In this document: piece by piece, positions 40,341 through 49,492 of the stretch
How positions within the stretch are numbered: position 1 is the stretch's first letter
Layout: the number at the start of each line of letters is the position of its first letter
Assembly: GCA_016234535.1 (NCBI GenBank)
Contig: JACRBH010000148.1
Location: 1-64,000 of the forward strand
Source of the DNA: Chloroflexota bacterium
Lineage (GTDB): Bacteria; Chloroflexota; Anaerolineae; Anaerolineales; Villigracilaceae
Direction of reading: 5' to 3'
Length of the DNA: 64,000 bases
Position numbers and translations under genes: made by a program
Notes under the pieces: generated by a model
What the model was told of the DNA's origin: nothing
Database searches by the model: none
Seen by the model: the letters and a program-made list of their open reading frames with translations, nothing else

Positions 40341-40354
40341 CATCACACATCTTA

Positions 40355-40392
40355 TTGACATCTTCCTGCTTTGTGGTTACAATGTAATCACA
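40355..40392 (+). promoter_or_regulatory. mazEF promoter and putative operator
   Basis: TTGACA, 17 nt, TACAAT; overlapping near-palindrome tgtggttacaatgtaatcaca (40372-40392). Confidence 0.65.
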
Positions 40393-40407
40393 TTTGGAGA
40401 AGAACAT

Positions 40408-40665
40408 ATGAACATTGTCCATACACAAATCGTTAAGATCGGAAACTCACGCGGCGTGCGCCTACCCAAGTTGTTGATCGAGCAAATGGGATTCACCAAC
40501 GAAGTAGAAATCATTGTTCAAGATAGACAACTTATTCTTCGTCCCATGACGCATTCACGCCAAGGTTGGGACGAGCAATTCCTTTCAATGGCGAAACACG
40601 GTGACGATAAGATGCTTGATGAACCTGTCTCCACTCAGTGGGATCGGAGCGAGTGGAAATGGTAG
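40408..40665 (+). CDS. mazE: MazE/AbrB-type antitoxin
   Basis: MNIVHTQIVKIGNSRGVRLPKLLIEQMGFTNEVEIIVQDRQLILRP SpoVT/AbrB fold; overlaps the mazF start. Confidence 0.88.
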   Translation: MNIVHTQIVKIGNSRGVRLPKLLIEQMGFTNEVEIIVQDRQLILRPMTHSRQGWDEQFLSMAKHGDDKMLDEPVSTQWDRSEWKW

Positions 40666-40982
40666 CGAAGCGATTTGAAGTGTATCTTGTCAACCTCGAT
40701 CCAACCATTGGAAGCGAAATCAAAAAGATGCGTCCCTATCTTGTCATTTCTCCAGACGAAATGAATGCACATATTGCTACGGTCATTGTCGCACCGATGA
40801 CTACACAGGGACGCGCCTACCCTACCCATGTCTCTTGTAAATTTCAGGGCAAGGATGGGCAAGTTGTTTTGGATCAGATCAGGACCGTAGATAAAGCTAG
40901 ATTAGCAAAAAAATTAGGGACTATCAGTGCCACAACTCAAAAAGCAGTGCTCGCCATATTAGCTGAGATGTTTGCGGAATAA
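40659..40982 (+). CDS. mazF: MazF-type endoribonuclease toxin
   Basis: FEVYLVNLDPTIGSEIKKMRPYLVISPDEMN...VVLDQIRTVDKARLAKKLGTIS. Confidence 0.92.
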   Translation: MVAKRFEVYLVNLDPTIGSEIKKMRPYLVISPDEMNAHIATVIVAPMTTQGRAYPTHVSCKFQGKDGQVVLDQIRTVDKARLAKKLGTISATTQKAVLAILAEMFAE

Positions 40983-41016
40983 ATACCATCGTCAGTGAAG
41001 GGTCCCGATATTTCAA

Positions 41017-41083
41017 GTGTGATACGAGTGGACAGAAGTGGACAATTGTCTCGACTTTTAACAAATCCCCTATCAATTGCTTG
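41017..41083 (+). repeat. Cassette-end direct repeat copy 2
   Basis: gtgtgatacgagtggacagaagtggacaattgtctcgacttttaacaaatcccctatcaattgctt. Confidence 0.85.
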
Positions 41084-41357
41084 ACAGTCTCTGTGTCCCC
41101 ATATAGAATGAGCCCTGTGCAAGTTCCTTCATCTGCTTGTTTTTTTTGATCTTGGGAAGGAATATCACCAGTCAGTTTTAGTATTTTTTGAAAAAGCTTT
41201 TGATCTGAGGTTGTAGCCTTAAAAACCGTAATAAAGCGTAACAAATATCGCGTGACATTCATCATGTTTTTGCGAAGAGTTACGAAAACAGCCCAAAAAG
41301 GGCTCAAAATTGAACTTATCATTAGTATGCCAAAATGTTACGCACCGCGGTTTCTAT

Positions 41358-41511
41358 CCCCGTCGGGACCGCCAATAGTAAACAAAAAAACCGCCCCAAA
41401 AGGGCGGTTTTTTTGTTACTTATTGCCAGTTTTCGCGTAAAAACAGGGCTGAAAAAAAGTTACGCACCGCGAGTTCCATTATCGGGCATCTTTGTACGAA
41501 CCCGCGATCTC
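41358..41511 (+). mobile_element. Junction of cassette 1 right end and cassette 2 left end (LE2), containing a tRNA-Asp 3'-end copy
   Basis: ccccgtcgggaccgcca followed by the same terminator and end region as downstream of the intact tRNA-Asp. Confidence 0.8.
41390..41415 (+). terminator. Terminator in duplicated tRNA-Asp downstream region
   Basis: accgccccaaaagggcggttttttt. Confidence 0.8.
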
Positions 41512-42024
41512 AGAACTCATAATGCTTAAGATAAACCCTTATCGATTAGGAAAGCCACTCCAGCACTTCTTTTTTTCATACGTACGGAAATGATACAGTT
41601 TTTCCCAATAAACCAGGGTGAATGGACGATAGCCAGCATAGGGGAAGTTCCAGCAGCAACACGAGCACGACCAAGATCAATATATTATGAAGGCTGTTTA
41701 TTCAAGTGAGGAAGATTTCCTTGTCTGGTAAAATGGCAAGGTTGCATCCTACTACATTTCCCCCTCCCCTTCAATTACCAACTGCCGATTACGGTAATAC
41801 CAAAAAAAAATTCATCATCATCCTGCTCCCGGAAATTTACGTGGCTAAAAAGCATGATAATCTCTTTTCACATCACAAAACTGAGTGGATGAGCAAGTAC
41901 GCCGCCTGCCATCAATGACGGATTTATAAAGATCAGTATTTTGACGATATAAATAAATACCTCGATTGGATACCCATCGCTTCTCACAATACACTTGACA
42001 AACCAGGCAACATGGATATAATCC

Positions 42025-42055
42025 GACTAACTTTATTCAGTGAATAAAGTTAGTC
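42025..42055. promoter_or_regulatory. Putative ROK-repressor operator O1
   Basis: Perfect 31-bp palindrome gactaactttattcagtgaataaagttagtc immediately upstream of the ROK gene start. Confidence 0.8.
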
Positions 42056-42058
42056 ATT

Positions 42059-43270
42059 ATGACCCACCCTACAGGAAACCGTGAACTAATCAGAGCGATC
42101 AACCGCTCACACGTCTTGAATGCAATCAAGACGTATGGCCCGATTGGAAGGGCTGACATCGCACGCCGCACTGGCTTAAGCCCGGCTACAGTCACATCCA
42201 TCTCCGCGAAGTTGATCTCCCAAAACCTCGTCTTTGAAAAGTCTGCCGGGGATTCCAGCGGCGGACGTCCTCCCATTTTGCTGGTCATTAATCCAAAGGG
42301 TGGATATGTGATCGGCATAAAATTAACCGAGACCAACGCGGTCTGCGCATTGACCGACCTGGAAGCCACCGTGATCGCGAAGTCCTCCATGCTGCTCTCC
42401 GGCCACAACCCAATACGGGTCGTGGAGGATCTGGCGCACATGGTCACCATGTTCATCCGCGAACAAAAAATATCCAAAAAACAATTACTCGGCGTGGGTG
42501 TCGGTCTGGCAGGCATAGTGGATGCGAATGAAGGCATCCTGCGCCAATCCCCCATTTACGGCTGGGACAATGTCCCTCTCCGTCAGATGCTTCAAAGCAA
42601 ATTGAATGTTCCCATCTATATTGAAAATGATGTGAATACACTGACCCTCACCGAGAGGTGGTTTGGCCCTGGACAGGGCGTGGACAATTTCCTGACCGTC
42701 ACGGTTGGACGTGGAGTCGGCCTAGGAATTGTCGTAAACGGACAGTTCTATCGCGGCCAGAACGGCGGCGCGGGAGAATTGGGGCATACCACCATTGATC
42801 CGAAGGGACCCTTGTGTGCCTGCGGTAAACATGGATGCCTGGAGGCGTATGTGGGCGATCCTGGCCTGGTACGTGCAGCCAATGAAGAATATGAACGTGG
42901 ACATCTCTCTGTGAAAGTCGAGACTATTGAGAAATTACTGCAGCTGGCTCAAAGTGGCGACTCATATGCAATAAAGATTTTCAAAAAAGCCGGCACCATT
43001 CTCGGGATCGCAATTGCAAACCTGATCAACCTGTTCAATCCAAAAAAGATCATCATCAGTGGAGAGGGAACCCGCGAAGGCGACTTTCTTTTCATTTCCA
43101 TGCAGGAGTCCATCCAGCAGAACACCATGCCTGGATTATTTGATCCGAAGATCGTTGAGATCATCCCGTGGGGTGACGATGTCTGGGCGCGCGGTGCAGC
43201 GGGTCTGGTGCTGCGTGAATTATTTGAGTCACCCATCCATAAACAGACCCCGACTGCAGCAACCATGTAA
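42059..43270 (+). CDS. ROK-family transcriptional regulator (HTH plus sugar kinase-like domain)
   Basis: N-terminal winged HTH IGRADIARRTGLSPATVTSISAKLISQNLV; GGAGELGHTTIDPKGPLCACGKHGCLEAYVG ROK zinc motif. Confidence 0.93.
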   Translation: MTHPTGNRELIRAINRSHVLNAIKTYGPIGRADIARRTGLSPATVTSISAKLISQNLVFEKSAGDSSGGRPPILLVINPKGGYVIGIKLTETNAVCALTDLEATVIAKSSMLLSGHNPIRVVEDLAHMVTMFIREQKISKKQLLGVGVGLAGIVDANEGILRQSPIYGWDNVPLRQMLQSKLNVPIYIENDVNTLTLTERWFGPGQGVDNFLTVTVGRGVGLGIVVNGQFYRGQNGGAGELGHTTIDPKGPLCACGKHGCLEAYVGDPGLVRAANEEYERGHLSVKVETIEKLLQLAQSGDSYAIKIFKKAGTILGIAIANLINLFNPKKIIISGEGTREGDFLFISMQESIQQNTMPGLFDPKIVEIIPWGDDVWARGAAGLVLRELFESPIHKQTPTAATM

Positions 43271-43285
43271 TTTTTTTGCCCTGAG

Positions 43286-43310
43286 TTATTTTACTCAGCG
43301 AATAAAGTAG
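43286..43310. promoter_or_regulatory. Putative ROK-repressor operator O2 upstream of the ABC operon
   Basis: ttattttactcagcgaataaagtag resembles O1 half-site tcagtgaataaagttag. Confidence 0.6.
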
Positions 43311-43390
43311 GAGGCACAAGCCATCTGACAAACATAACTTCATAATCTGACCGTCCTCAAAACTCAAAATAACTAAGGAGAAATAGAGAA

Positions 43391-44713
43391 ATGAAATCCA
43401 ATCGTATCGCAATCCTGATTTTTAGTTTGATCATCATCACGGCTACCATCCTGGCAGCCTGCGCACCTGCTGCAACTCCAACAGAATCAGCGACCGTAGC
43501 AGTGACCGAAGCCCCCGTTGTTGCTACTGAAGCCCCGACCGAAGCGCCAGTTGTAGAACCTGTCACCCTTCAGTACTGGCACACCCACAGCGATGCTGAA
43601 GCTGCCCAATTGGATCAGGTCATCGCGGCGTTCGAAGCCGCCAACCCTGGCGTCACAGTTGAGTCCACCCGCTATGCCTACAGTGATTACAAGACCGCAC
43701 TTCTCACCGCGATTTCAAGCGGCGCAGTTCCGGATGCAGCACGCCTTGACATTGCCTGGGTTTCTGAATTTGCCGACCAGGGTGCGCTCAGCCAGCTGGA
43801 TGGAAATCTTCCTAATTTTGAAGCCATCATTGCAGACACTTTCCCCGGCCCGTTATCCACGAACGTCTGGCAGGATCACTATTACGGCATGCCGTTGGAT
43901 ACCAATACCCAGGTATTGCTCTGGAACAAGAGTGTATTCGAAGCGGCCGGTCTCACCGCCGCCCCCACCACAATGGAAGAATTTGCAGCAGTAGCTTGCC
44001 AGCTGACTGATGCAGCTAAGAAAACTTACGGCTATGCTGAAGGCGGCACATATTTCTGGGCTCCCGCGCCTGTTTTCTATGCAATGGGCGGCAAGGTCAC
44101 AGACGAGAAGATCACCACAGCAACCGGCTACGTTAATGGCGCTGATAGCGTCGCGGCCTTCACCATGCTCAAGGATCTGTACGATCAGGGCTGCTTGTCC
44201 CCGAACCTGCTTGGCGGTGGTATCGCAACCGATGCCGGCCATGCCGAAGGCACCTATGCCATGATCATTGATGGTCCCTGGATGGTTGATATTTACAAGG
44301 GCAACTATCCAGACTTTGAAGTCAACTTTGCCCCCGTCCCCACCGGCCCTCAAGGAACCACCAGTTCAGTCGTCGGTGGAGAAGATGTGGTTGTGCTTGC
44401 AGATTCACAAAATCAGGAAGCCGCCATGAAGTGGTCAGCCTACCTGCTTAGCCCAGATGCTCAGAAGATGATGGCCGCAGTTGGTCAAATGCCAACCCTT
44501 GCTTCCTTGGTTGGAGATTCTGCCATGCCCGCATACTTCGCCGTCTTCCAGGAACAATTGAAGACTGCCCAGGCGCGCGTTCCACATCCCAAGTGGTCTG
44601 ATATGGACAACGCCATCAACAATGCCTACCAACGCATGTTGAAAGGCGACCAGACTCCTCAGGAAGCACTCGATCAGGCCGCTACTGAGATCGATGCTCT
44701 GCTCGGGAAATAA
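43391..44713 (+). CDS. Sugar ABC transporter substrate-binding lipoprotein
   Basis: Lipobox TILAAC; family 1 extracellular solute-binding pattern (TLQYWHTHSDAEAAQLDQVIAAFEAANPGVTVE). Confidence 0.93.
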   Translation: MKSNRIAILIFSLIIITATILAACAPAATPTESATVAVTEAPVVATEAPTEAPVVEPVTLQYWHTHSDAEAAQLDQVIAAFEAANPGVTVESTRYAYSDYKTALLTAISSGAVPDAARLDIAWVSEFADQGALSQLDGNLPNFEAIIADTFPGPLSTNVWQDHYYGMPLDTNTQVLLWNKSVFEAAGLTAAPTTMEEFAAVACQLTDAAKKTYGYAEGGTYFWAPAPVFYAMGGKVTDEKITTATGYVNGADSVAAFTMLKDLYDQGCLSPNLLGGGIATDAGHAEGTYAMIIDGPWMVDIYKGNYPDFEVNFAPVPTGPQGTTSSVVGGEDVVVLADSQNQEAAMKWSAYLLSPDAQKMMAAVGQMPTLASLVGDSAMPAYFAVFQEQLKTAQARVPHPKWSDMDNAINNAYQRMLKGDQTPQEALDQAATEIDALLGK

Positions 44714-44767
44714 AATAGATTATCATCATCAAGTCCTTGCTATGGCGAGGGCTTGACCGGAACCAGA

Positions 44768-44803
44768 AAGGCTGCGGACGGGTGTCCATCTGTCCGCAGC
44801 CTT
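44768..44803 (+). other. Intercistronic stem-loop between substrate-binding protein and permease genes
   Basis: aaggctgcggac-gggtgtccatct-gtccgcagcctt, perfect 12-bp stem. Confidence 0.8.
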
Positions 44804-44811
44804 CCAAAACC

Positions 44812-45705
44812 ATGCGCAACAAAAGCCGTCATTCCGACATCATTCCAGCATTGATCTTCCTGCTTCCCGGGTTGATCCTGTTTGCCTTGTTCTTTCTTGG
44901 CCCAATGGCCTATTCCCTGCGGATCAGCTTCTTCGAATGGAAGATCGTTCACCCGGAACGATCCATTTTTGTGGGATTTGAAAATTATCAACGTGCATTG
45001 TCCGATCCAATTTTTCAACGCGCAGTCCTGAATACACTTGCATACACGGTCATCACCGTGGTCGTAAAAATGATCCTGGGGCTGTCCGTGGCTTTGCTAC
45101 TTAACCAACAGTTGCCAGGACGGACCTTCTTCCGCGTGGCATACTACCTGCCGGTGATTACATCCTGGGTAATTGTCAGCCTGCTATTTGAATATATGTT
45201 CAACGGCCAGGCCGGCCTGGTGAATTATGTCCTCAAGGATTTCCTGCACCTCATCCCCAAGGACATCCTCTGGTTCGCCGATGAATACCTGACACTCGTT
45301 CCCATCATTCTGCTCGACATCTGGAAAGGGATCGGATGGGCAGCGATCATTTTCCTGGCAGGACTGCAGTCTATTCCCGCAGAATTGTATGAAGCCGCGC
45401 GCGTTGACGGTGCTGATTCAATCACCCAGTTGCGGTATATCACCTGGCCATTGCTCGGTCCAACCACTGTCTTTCTGGTGGTGGTTCTGGTGATCGGCGG
45501 GTTGAATGCTTACGTTCCATTTCAATTAATGACCAACGGTGGAGATCCACTCGATCTGACGCACTCCGTTCTGACATTAATGTACGAGGCCACCTTTGGC
45601 CGTCTTGACTTTGGCTATGGAGCGGCCATCAGCTATTTGTTGACAGGATTTGTTTTCTTCATCAGCCTGATCGAACTTCGTTTGATGAGACAGCGGGCAG
45701 ACTAG
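44812..45705 (+). CDS. Sugar ABC transporter permease (MalF-type)
   Basis: Six TM pattern and EAA-loop ELYEAARVDGADSITQLRYITWPLLGP. Confidence 0.92.
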   Translation: MRNKSRHSDIIPALIFLLPGLILFALFFLGPMAYSLRISFFEWKIVHPERSIFVGFENYQRALSDPIFQRAVLNTLAYTVITVVVKMILGLSVALLLNQQLPGRTFFRVAYYLPVITSWVIVSLLFEYMFNGQAGLVNYVLKDFLHLIPKDILWFADEYLTLVPIILLDIWKGIGWAAIIFLAGLQSIPAELYEAARVDGADSITQLRYITWPLLGPTTVFLVVVLVIGGLNAYVPFQLMTNGGDPLDLTHSVLTLMYEATFGRLDFGYGAAISYLLTGFVFFISLIELRLMRQRAD

Positions 45706-45706
45706 C

Positions 45707-46543
45707 ATGAACCGAAAATCACAGCGAAATTTTGATAAAGTCGTCAAACTCACAGTCCTAACTCTGGGATTGGGACTTGTGCTCCTCCCCATCTGGTACA
45801 TGATCATCACCTCATTCAAACCACAAACGATGATCTTCGAACTTCCCCCGCGTCTGTGGCCTCAGGTCTGGACATTAAAGAACTACATTGCCGCGCTTGG
45901 CAAGGATAAGTTTGGCTTGTATTTTCTTAACAGCGCCAAAGTGGCGGTCATCAGCACACTACTGACCGTACTGATCTCCTCCATGCTGGCTTTTGTTTTT
46001 GCCCGCCTGCGCTTTCGCGGCAAGGAAACTTTATTTTATATTTTCCTGCTCGGCATGATGGTTCCGCCTGTCATGCTCATCATCCCGCAATTCATTGTTG
46101 CAAAGTGGCTGAATCTGTTTAACCATACTGGTCTAATTCTGGTGTACACCGCGATGAACATCTCCATGCAGACCTTCCTGCTGCGTGGTGTTTTTGAAAA
46201 TGTACCACGCGATCTTGAGGAAGCAGCCCTGATCGATGGTGGCGGCCCGTGGACAATTTTCTGGCGCATCATCCTGCCACTTTCATGGCCCGGCATCTCA
46301 GTAGTGATCATTAATACCTTTCTATACAGCTGGGAGGAATTCGCCTGGGCCAATGTTGCCATTAAGAATTCCAGTCAGCGCACCCTGCCCATCGCCATTG
46401 CGCTATTTCAAAGCGAACATCTGACCGAATGGGGACAGGTCTTTGCAGCCTCATTAGTTGCACTTGTCCCGGTATTGATTATTTTCATCATCTTCCAGCG
46501 CCATTTTGTGCAAGGCATCTCCACGACCGGTCTAAAAGGTTAA
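45707..46543 (+). CDS. Sugar ABC transporter permease (MalG-type)
   Basis: EAA-loop DLEEAALIDGGGPWTIFWRIILPLSWPG. Confidence 0.92.
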   Translation: MNRKSQRNFDKVVKLTVLTLGLGLVLLPIWYMIITSFKPQTMIFELPPRLWPQVWTLKNYIAALGKDKFGLYFLNSAKVAVISTLLTVLISSMLAFVFARLRFRGKETLFYIFLLGMMVPPVMLIIPQFIVAKWLNLFNHTGLILVYTAMNISMQTFLLRGVFENVPRDLEEAALIDGGGPWTIFWRIILPLSWPGISVVIINTFLYSWEEFAWANVAIKNSSQRTLPIAIALFQSEHLTEWGQVFAASLVALVPVLIIFIIFQRHFVQGISTTGLKG

Positions 46544-46544
46544 T

Positions 46545-48134
46545 ATGCATATCGTTGATTTTTATCCCTCGCAGGGAAGCTATTCTCCTGGCGAAATTGT
46601 CACATTGTTCGTTGAAATTGAAACACCTGCTCCAAAAAACCTCTCCCTCCGAATTTTCATTCAACATCTCGCCGAGCAATCCATCGTTCTCGAACATCAA
46701 TGTCAAATTAAATCTGGATTTCAAACAATTCTAGTTAATTGGGAACCTCCTAAATCACCAGCGGGGTATTCGGCCCGTCTGTCGATCGATCCTGACATTC
46801 AAGCATCCACAGCCTTCGATGTACTTAAGAGTTGGACCGATTTTCCCCGCTACGGATTTCTATCTGACTTTAGCGCGTCTCGTTCGGACCCTGAAACTGC
46901 TCTTAAAAAACTGACGCCTTTCCATATAAACGGTCTTCAGTTCTACGACTGGCAGTATCGCCACGACCAACTATTGGCTCCCACCGAAGAATATATTGAT
47001 CCGCTCGGGCGCGCCATGTCGCTTGCCACTGTTCGGAAGTTGGTGGACACAGCCCACAAACATGGCATGGCTGCCATGCCATATCTTGCCATCTATGCCG
47101 CCTCCGCTGATTTTTGGCATGCGCATCCTGATTGGGCGCTATATGATGAAGCGGGGAAGCCGATTGCTTTTGGGGAGAATTTCCTCGGTCTAATGGATCC
47201 ATCAGCCGGCAATTCCTGGAGTCGTCACCTTTTGGAGGAAAGCGCCAAAACATTGAATGGCATTCCCTTTGATGGGTTACATATTGACCAGTATGGTGAC
47301 CCAAAAAAAGCATGGAACGCTGAACATGAGGATGTGGACCTGCCGCGCGCATTTGCTGACTTTATCCAATCCGCTTCTGATCAACATATTGATAAAACGA
47401 TCCTGTTCAACGCGGTCGGCAACTGGCCGATCGAAACCCTGGCTGAATCGGTCGTTGACTTCATGTATATTGAGATCTGGCCGCCTGATCTCGAGTATCG
47501 CCGACTTGCTGAGATCGTAGTGAACGCGGTTTGCTTATCCCATGGCAAAGCGGTTGTGATCGCACATTATCTACCGGCCGATCGCCCTGCGAATAATCTG
47601 TTGGCAGACGCGGTCATTTTAGCCTGCGGCGGTACGCGTATTGAATTGGGCGAGGATGCGCGGCTGCTGTCCGATCCCTACTTCCCCAAGCATGAAGAAC
47701 TCTCAGAAGACTTGTATTCAAACTTGAGATTGCTTGCGGATTTCGCTGTCCGCAATGGAGAATGGATAAGACCATACACATTATCAACAGCTGAGAAGGA
47801 GGTGTGGTCAAATGGCGAATTAAATCCTAAATTCATATCCATTGACGAAACCATTTTGACCTTGTTGAGGCGTCAACCAAACCTGCTAATCCTTCATATG
47901 GTTAATTTTTCCAATCTCGATCTCCATCAACAATGGGATGTGGTTCATCCCGCGCCAACACTACGCCAGAATGTTGAAGTAAAAATTAAAATGCAGCACT
48001 CGCCATCAAAAGTCATTTGGGATTGCCCCGAACAGCTTGGAGTGCAGAACGTCCCCTTTGAACAAGCCGACGGAATTTTGACAATTTACATTCCACAAAT
48101 TCATTTCACAGGGTTGGTTGTTATCCATGAATGA
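46545..48134 (+). CDS. GH66-like dextranase/cycloisomaltooligosaccharide glucanotransferase-type protein
   Basis: INGLQFYDWQYRHDQLLAP, FDGLHIDQYGDPKKAW and the overall GH66 pattern. Confidence 0.8.
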   Translation: MHIVDFYPSQGSYSPGEIVTLFVEIETPAPKNLSLRIFIQHLAEQSIVLEHQCQIKSGFQTILVNWEPPKSPAGYSARLSIDPDIQASTAFDVLKSWTDFPRYGFLSDFSASRSDPETALKKLTPFHINGLQFYDWQYRHDQLLAPTEEYIDPLGRAMSLATVRKLVDTAHKHGMAAMPYLAIYAASADFWHAHPDWALYDEAGKPIAFGENFLGLMDPSAGNSWSRHLLEESAKTLNGIPFDGLHIDQYGDPKKAWNAEHEDVDLPRAFADFIQSASDQHIDKTILFNAVGNWPIETLAESVVDFMYIEIWPPDLEYRRLAEIVVNAVCLSHGKAVVIAHYLPADRPANNLLADAVILACGGTRIELGEDARLLSDPYFPKHEELSEDLYSNLRLLADFAVRNGEWIRPYTLSTAEKEVWSNGELNPKFISIDETILTLLRRQPNLLILHMVNFSNLDLHQQWDVVHPAPTLRQNVEVKIKMQHSPSKVIWDCPEQLGVQNVPFEQADGILTIYIPQIHFTGLVVIHE

Positions 48135-49239
48135 CTTATATCAACGCAGCATCGAAATTATTCTTGAAAATCAATCCCAGAGCGGTGGTTATATTGCCAG
48201 CCCCAACTTCCCCACGTATCATTATTGCTGGTTCCGCGATGGCTCCTTCATAGCTTATGCAATGGACTTGGCTGGCGAACATGAGAGTGCGAACCGTTTT
48301 CACCTCTGGGTAGCTGAACGTGTAAACCAGCGCAAAGACCTTGTACACACAAGCATAATTAAAGCACGCTCTGGTCAAAAACTTACTGAGGAAGAAATCT
48401 TACACACACGCTATCGTCTGGACGGTACAGATGGTGAACCCGGCAACTGGCCGAACTTTCAACTGGACGGCTTTGGCACATGGCTTTGGGCGCTCAATGA
48501 ACATCAAAAACAAAACCCTGCAACAAGGCTTTCACAAGAGCTGCTATCCGCTGCCGATCTTGCGGCTGATTATTTGAGCGAACTCTGGATACTTCCCTGC
48601 TACGATTGCTGGGAGGAATTCCCAGACAATGTTCATCCGCACACGCTTGCCGCGATCTACGGCGGACTTAAGGCACATTCCGAATTGACCAGCAAGAGTC
48701 ATCAATCGGTGACGGACGCCATTCGAGATCACTTGCTTGACAGTGCGAAACCATTCGGCCACTTTGTGAAATTTTCTGATTCGTCTGCCGTGGACGCAAG
48801 TCTGCTGGCGTTGGCGGTCCCATATGGTGTTGTAGCTCCTGATGATCCGATCATGCTTAAAACTGCGGAATGCATCGAAGCGACCATACTGCACGGTGGA
48901 GGTCTTCATCGTTACGCCAAAGATTCTTACTACGGTGGTGGAGCCTGGATCCTGCTAACTGCCTGGTTGGGATGGTATTACACAGAATTATTAGAAACAC
49001 GTCCTGATATGGAATCTTCACTAAAGCAAAGGATGGAAGACTGCCGGGGTTGGATAGAAGCAAAAGCAAAGGATCAAAATTTTTTGCCGGAGCAGGTCGC
49101 TGAGAATTTAAATATCCCTGCTGAATATTCAACATGGATAGAACGTTGGGGTGAGATTGCATCCCCTCTATTATGGTCTCATGCCAAATATATTATCCTG
49201 CGGTTAAAAATTAAAGCTGGGTTTGAGAGAGATCGTTAA
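48127..49239 (+). CDS. GH15-like glucoamylase/glucan glucosidase
   Basis: SGGYIASPNFPTYHYCWFRDGSFIAYAMDLAGE, WPNFQLDGFGTWLWAL, CYDCWEEFPDNVHPHTLAAIYGGL. Confidence 0.82.
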   Translation: MNDLYQRSIEIILENQSQSGGYIASPNFPTYHYCWFRDGSFIAYAMDLAGEHESANRFHLWVAERVNQRKDLVHTSIIKARSGQKLTEEEILHTRYRLDGTDGEPGNWPNFQLDGFGTWLWALNEHQKQNPATRLSQELLSAADLAADYLSELWILPCYDCWEEFPDNVHPHTLAAIYGGLKAHSELTSKSHQSVTDAIRDHLLDSAKPFGHFVKFSDSSAVDASLLALAVPYGVVAPDDPIMLKTAECIEATILHGGGLHRYAKDSYYGGGAWILLTAWLGWYYTELLETRPDMESSLKQRMEDCRGWIEAKAKDQNFLPEQVAENLNIPAEYSTWIERWGEIASPLLWSHAKYIILRLKIKAGFERDR

Positions 49240-49267
49240 GTCTAATTTTCCTAACCTATGCTAGATT

Positions 49268-49290
49268 GTACTGGCTACTTACTCATCCGC
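49268..49290 (-). repeat. Cassette 2 right inverted-repeat arm
   Basis: gtactggctacttactcatccgc; related to 40219-40246 and, inverted, to 41884-41910. Confidence 0.6.
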
Positions 49291-49320
49291 TTAGTTTTTT
49301 TAAGGGAAACGATTTTCTTT

Positions 49321-49386
49321 GTGTCACGAGTAGACAGAAGTGGACATTTGTCTCGACTTTTAACAAGTCCGCCATCAATTGCTTGA
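49321..49386 (+). repeat. Cassette-end direct repeat copy 3
   Basis: gtgtcacgagtagacagaagtggacatttgtctcgacttttaacaagtccgccatcaattgcttg. Confidence 0.85.
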
Positions 49387-49492
49387 CTTTCTCTATGACC
49401 CCGCATAGAATGAGTAAGTCTTTACAGGAAAAACACCTAAAAAGACTCAAAATCAACTCATAGTCAGTAGGAAAATAGTTACGCTTCGCGGG

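Noticed and set aside
40294-40407. N-terminal extension of the mazE ORF (MWTFVSTFNKSRINCL...) and the similar ORF at 49266
   Set aside because: These residues are the translated cassette-end direct repeat; mazE starts at 40408 after a promoter and operator.
41358-41376. Possible second tRNA-Asp gene at 41.36 kb and third at 49.5 kb
   Set aside because: Only the 3' T-arm/acceptor part is present; no D-arm or anticodon arm precedes it.
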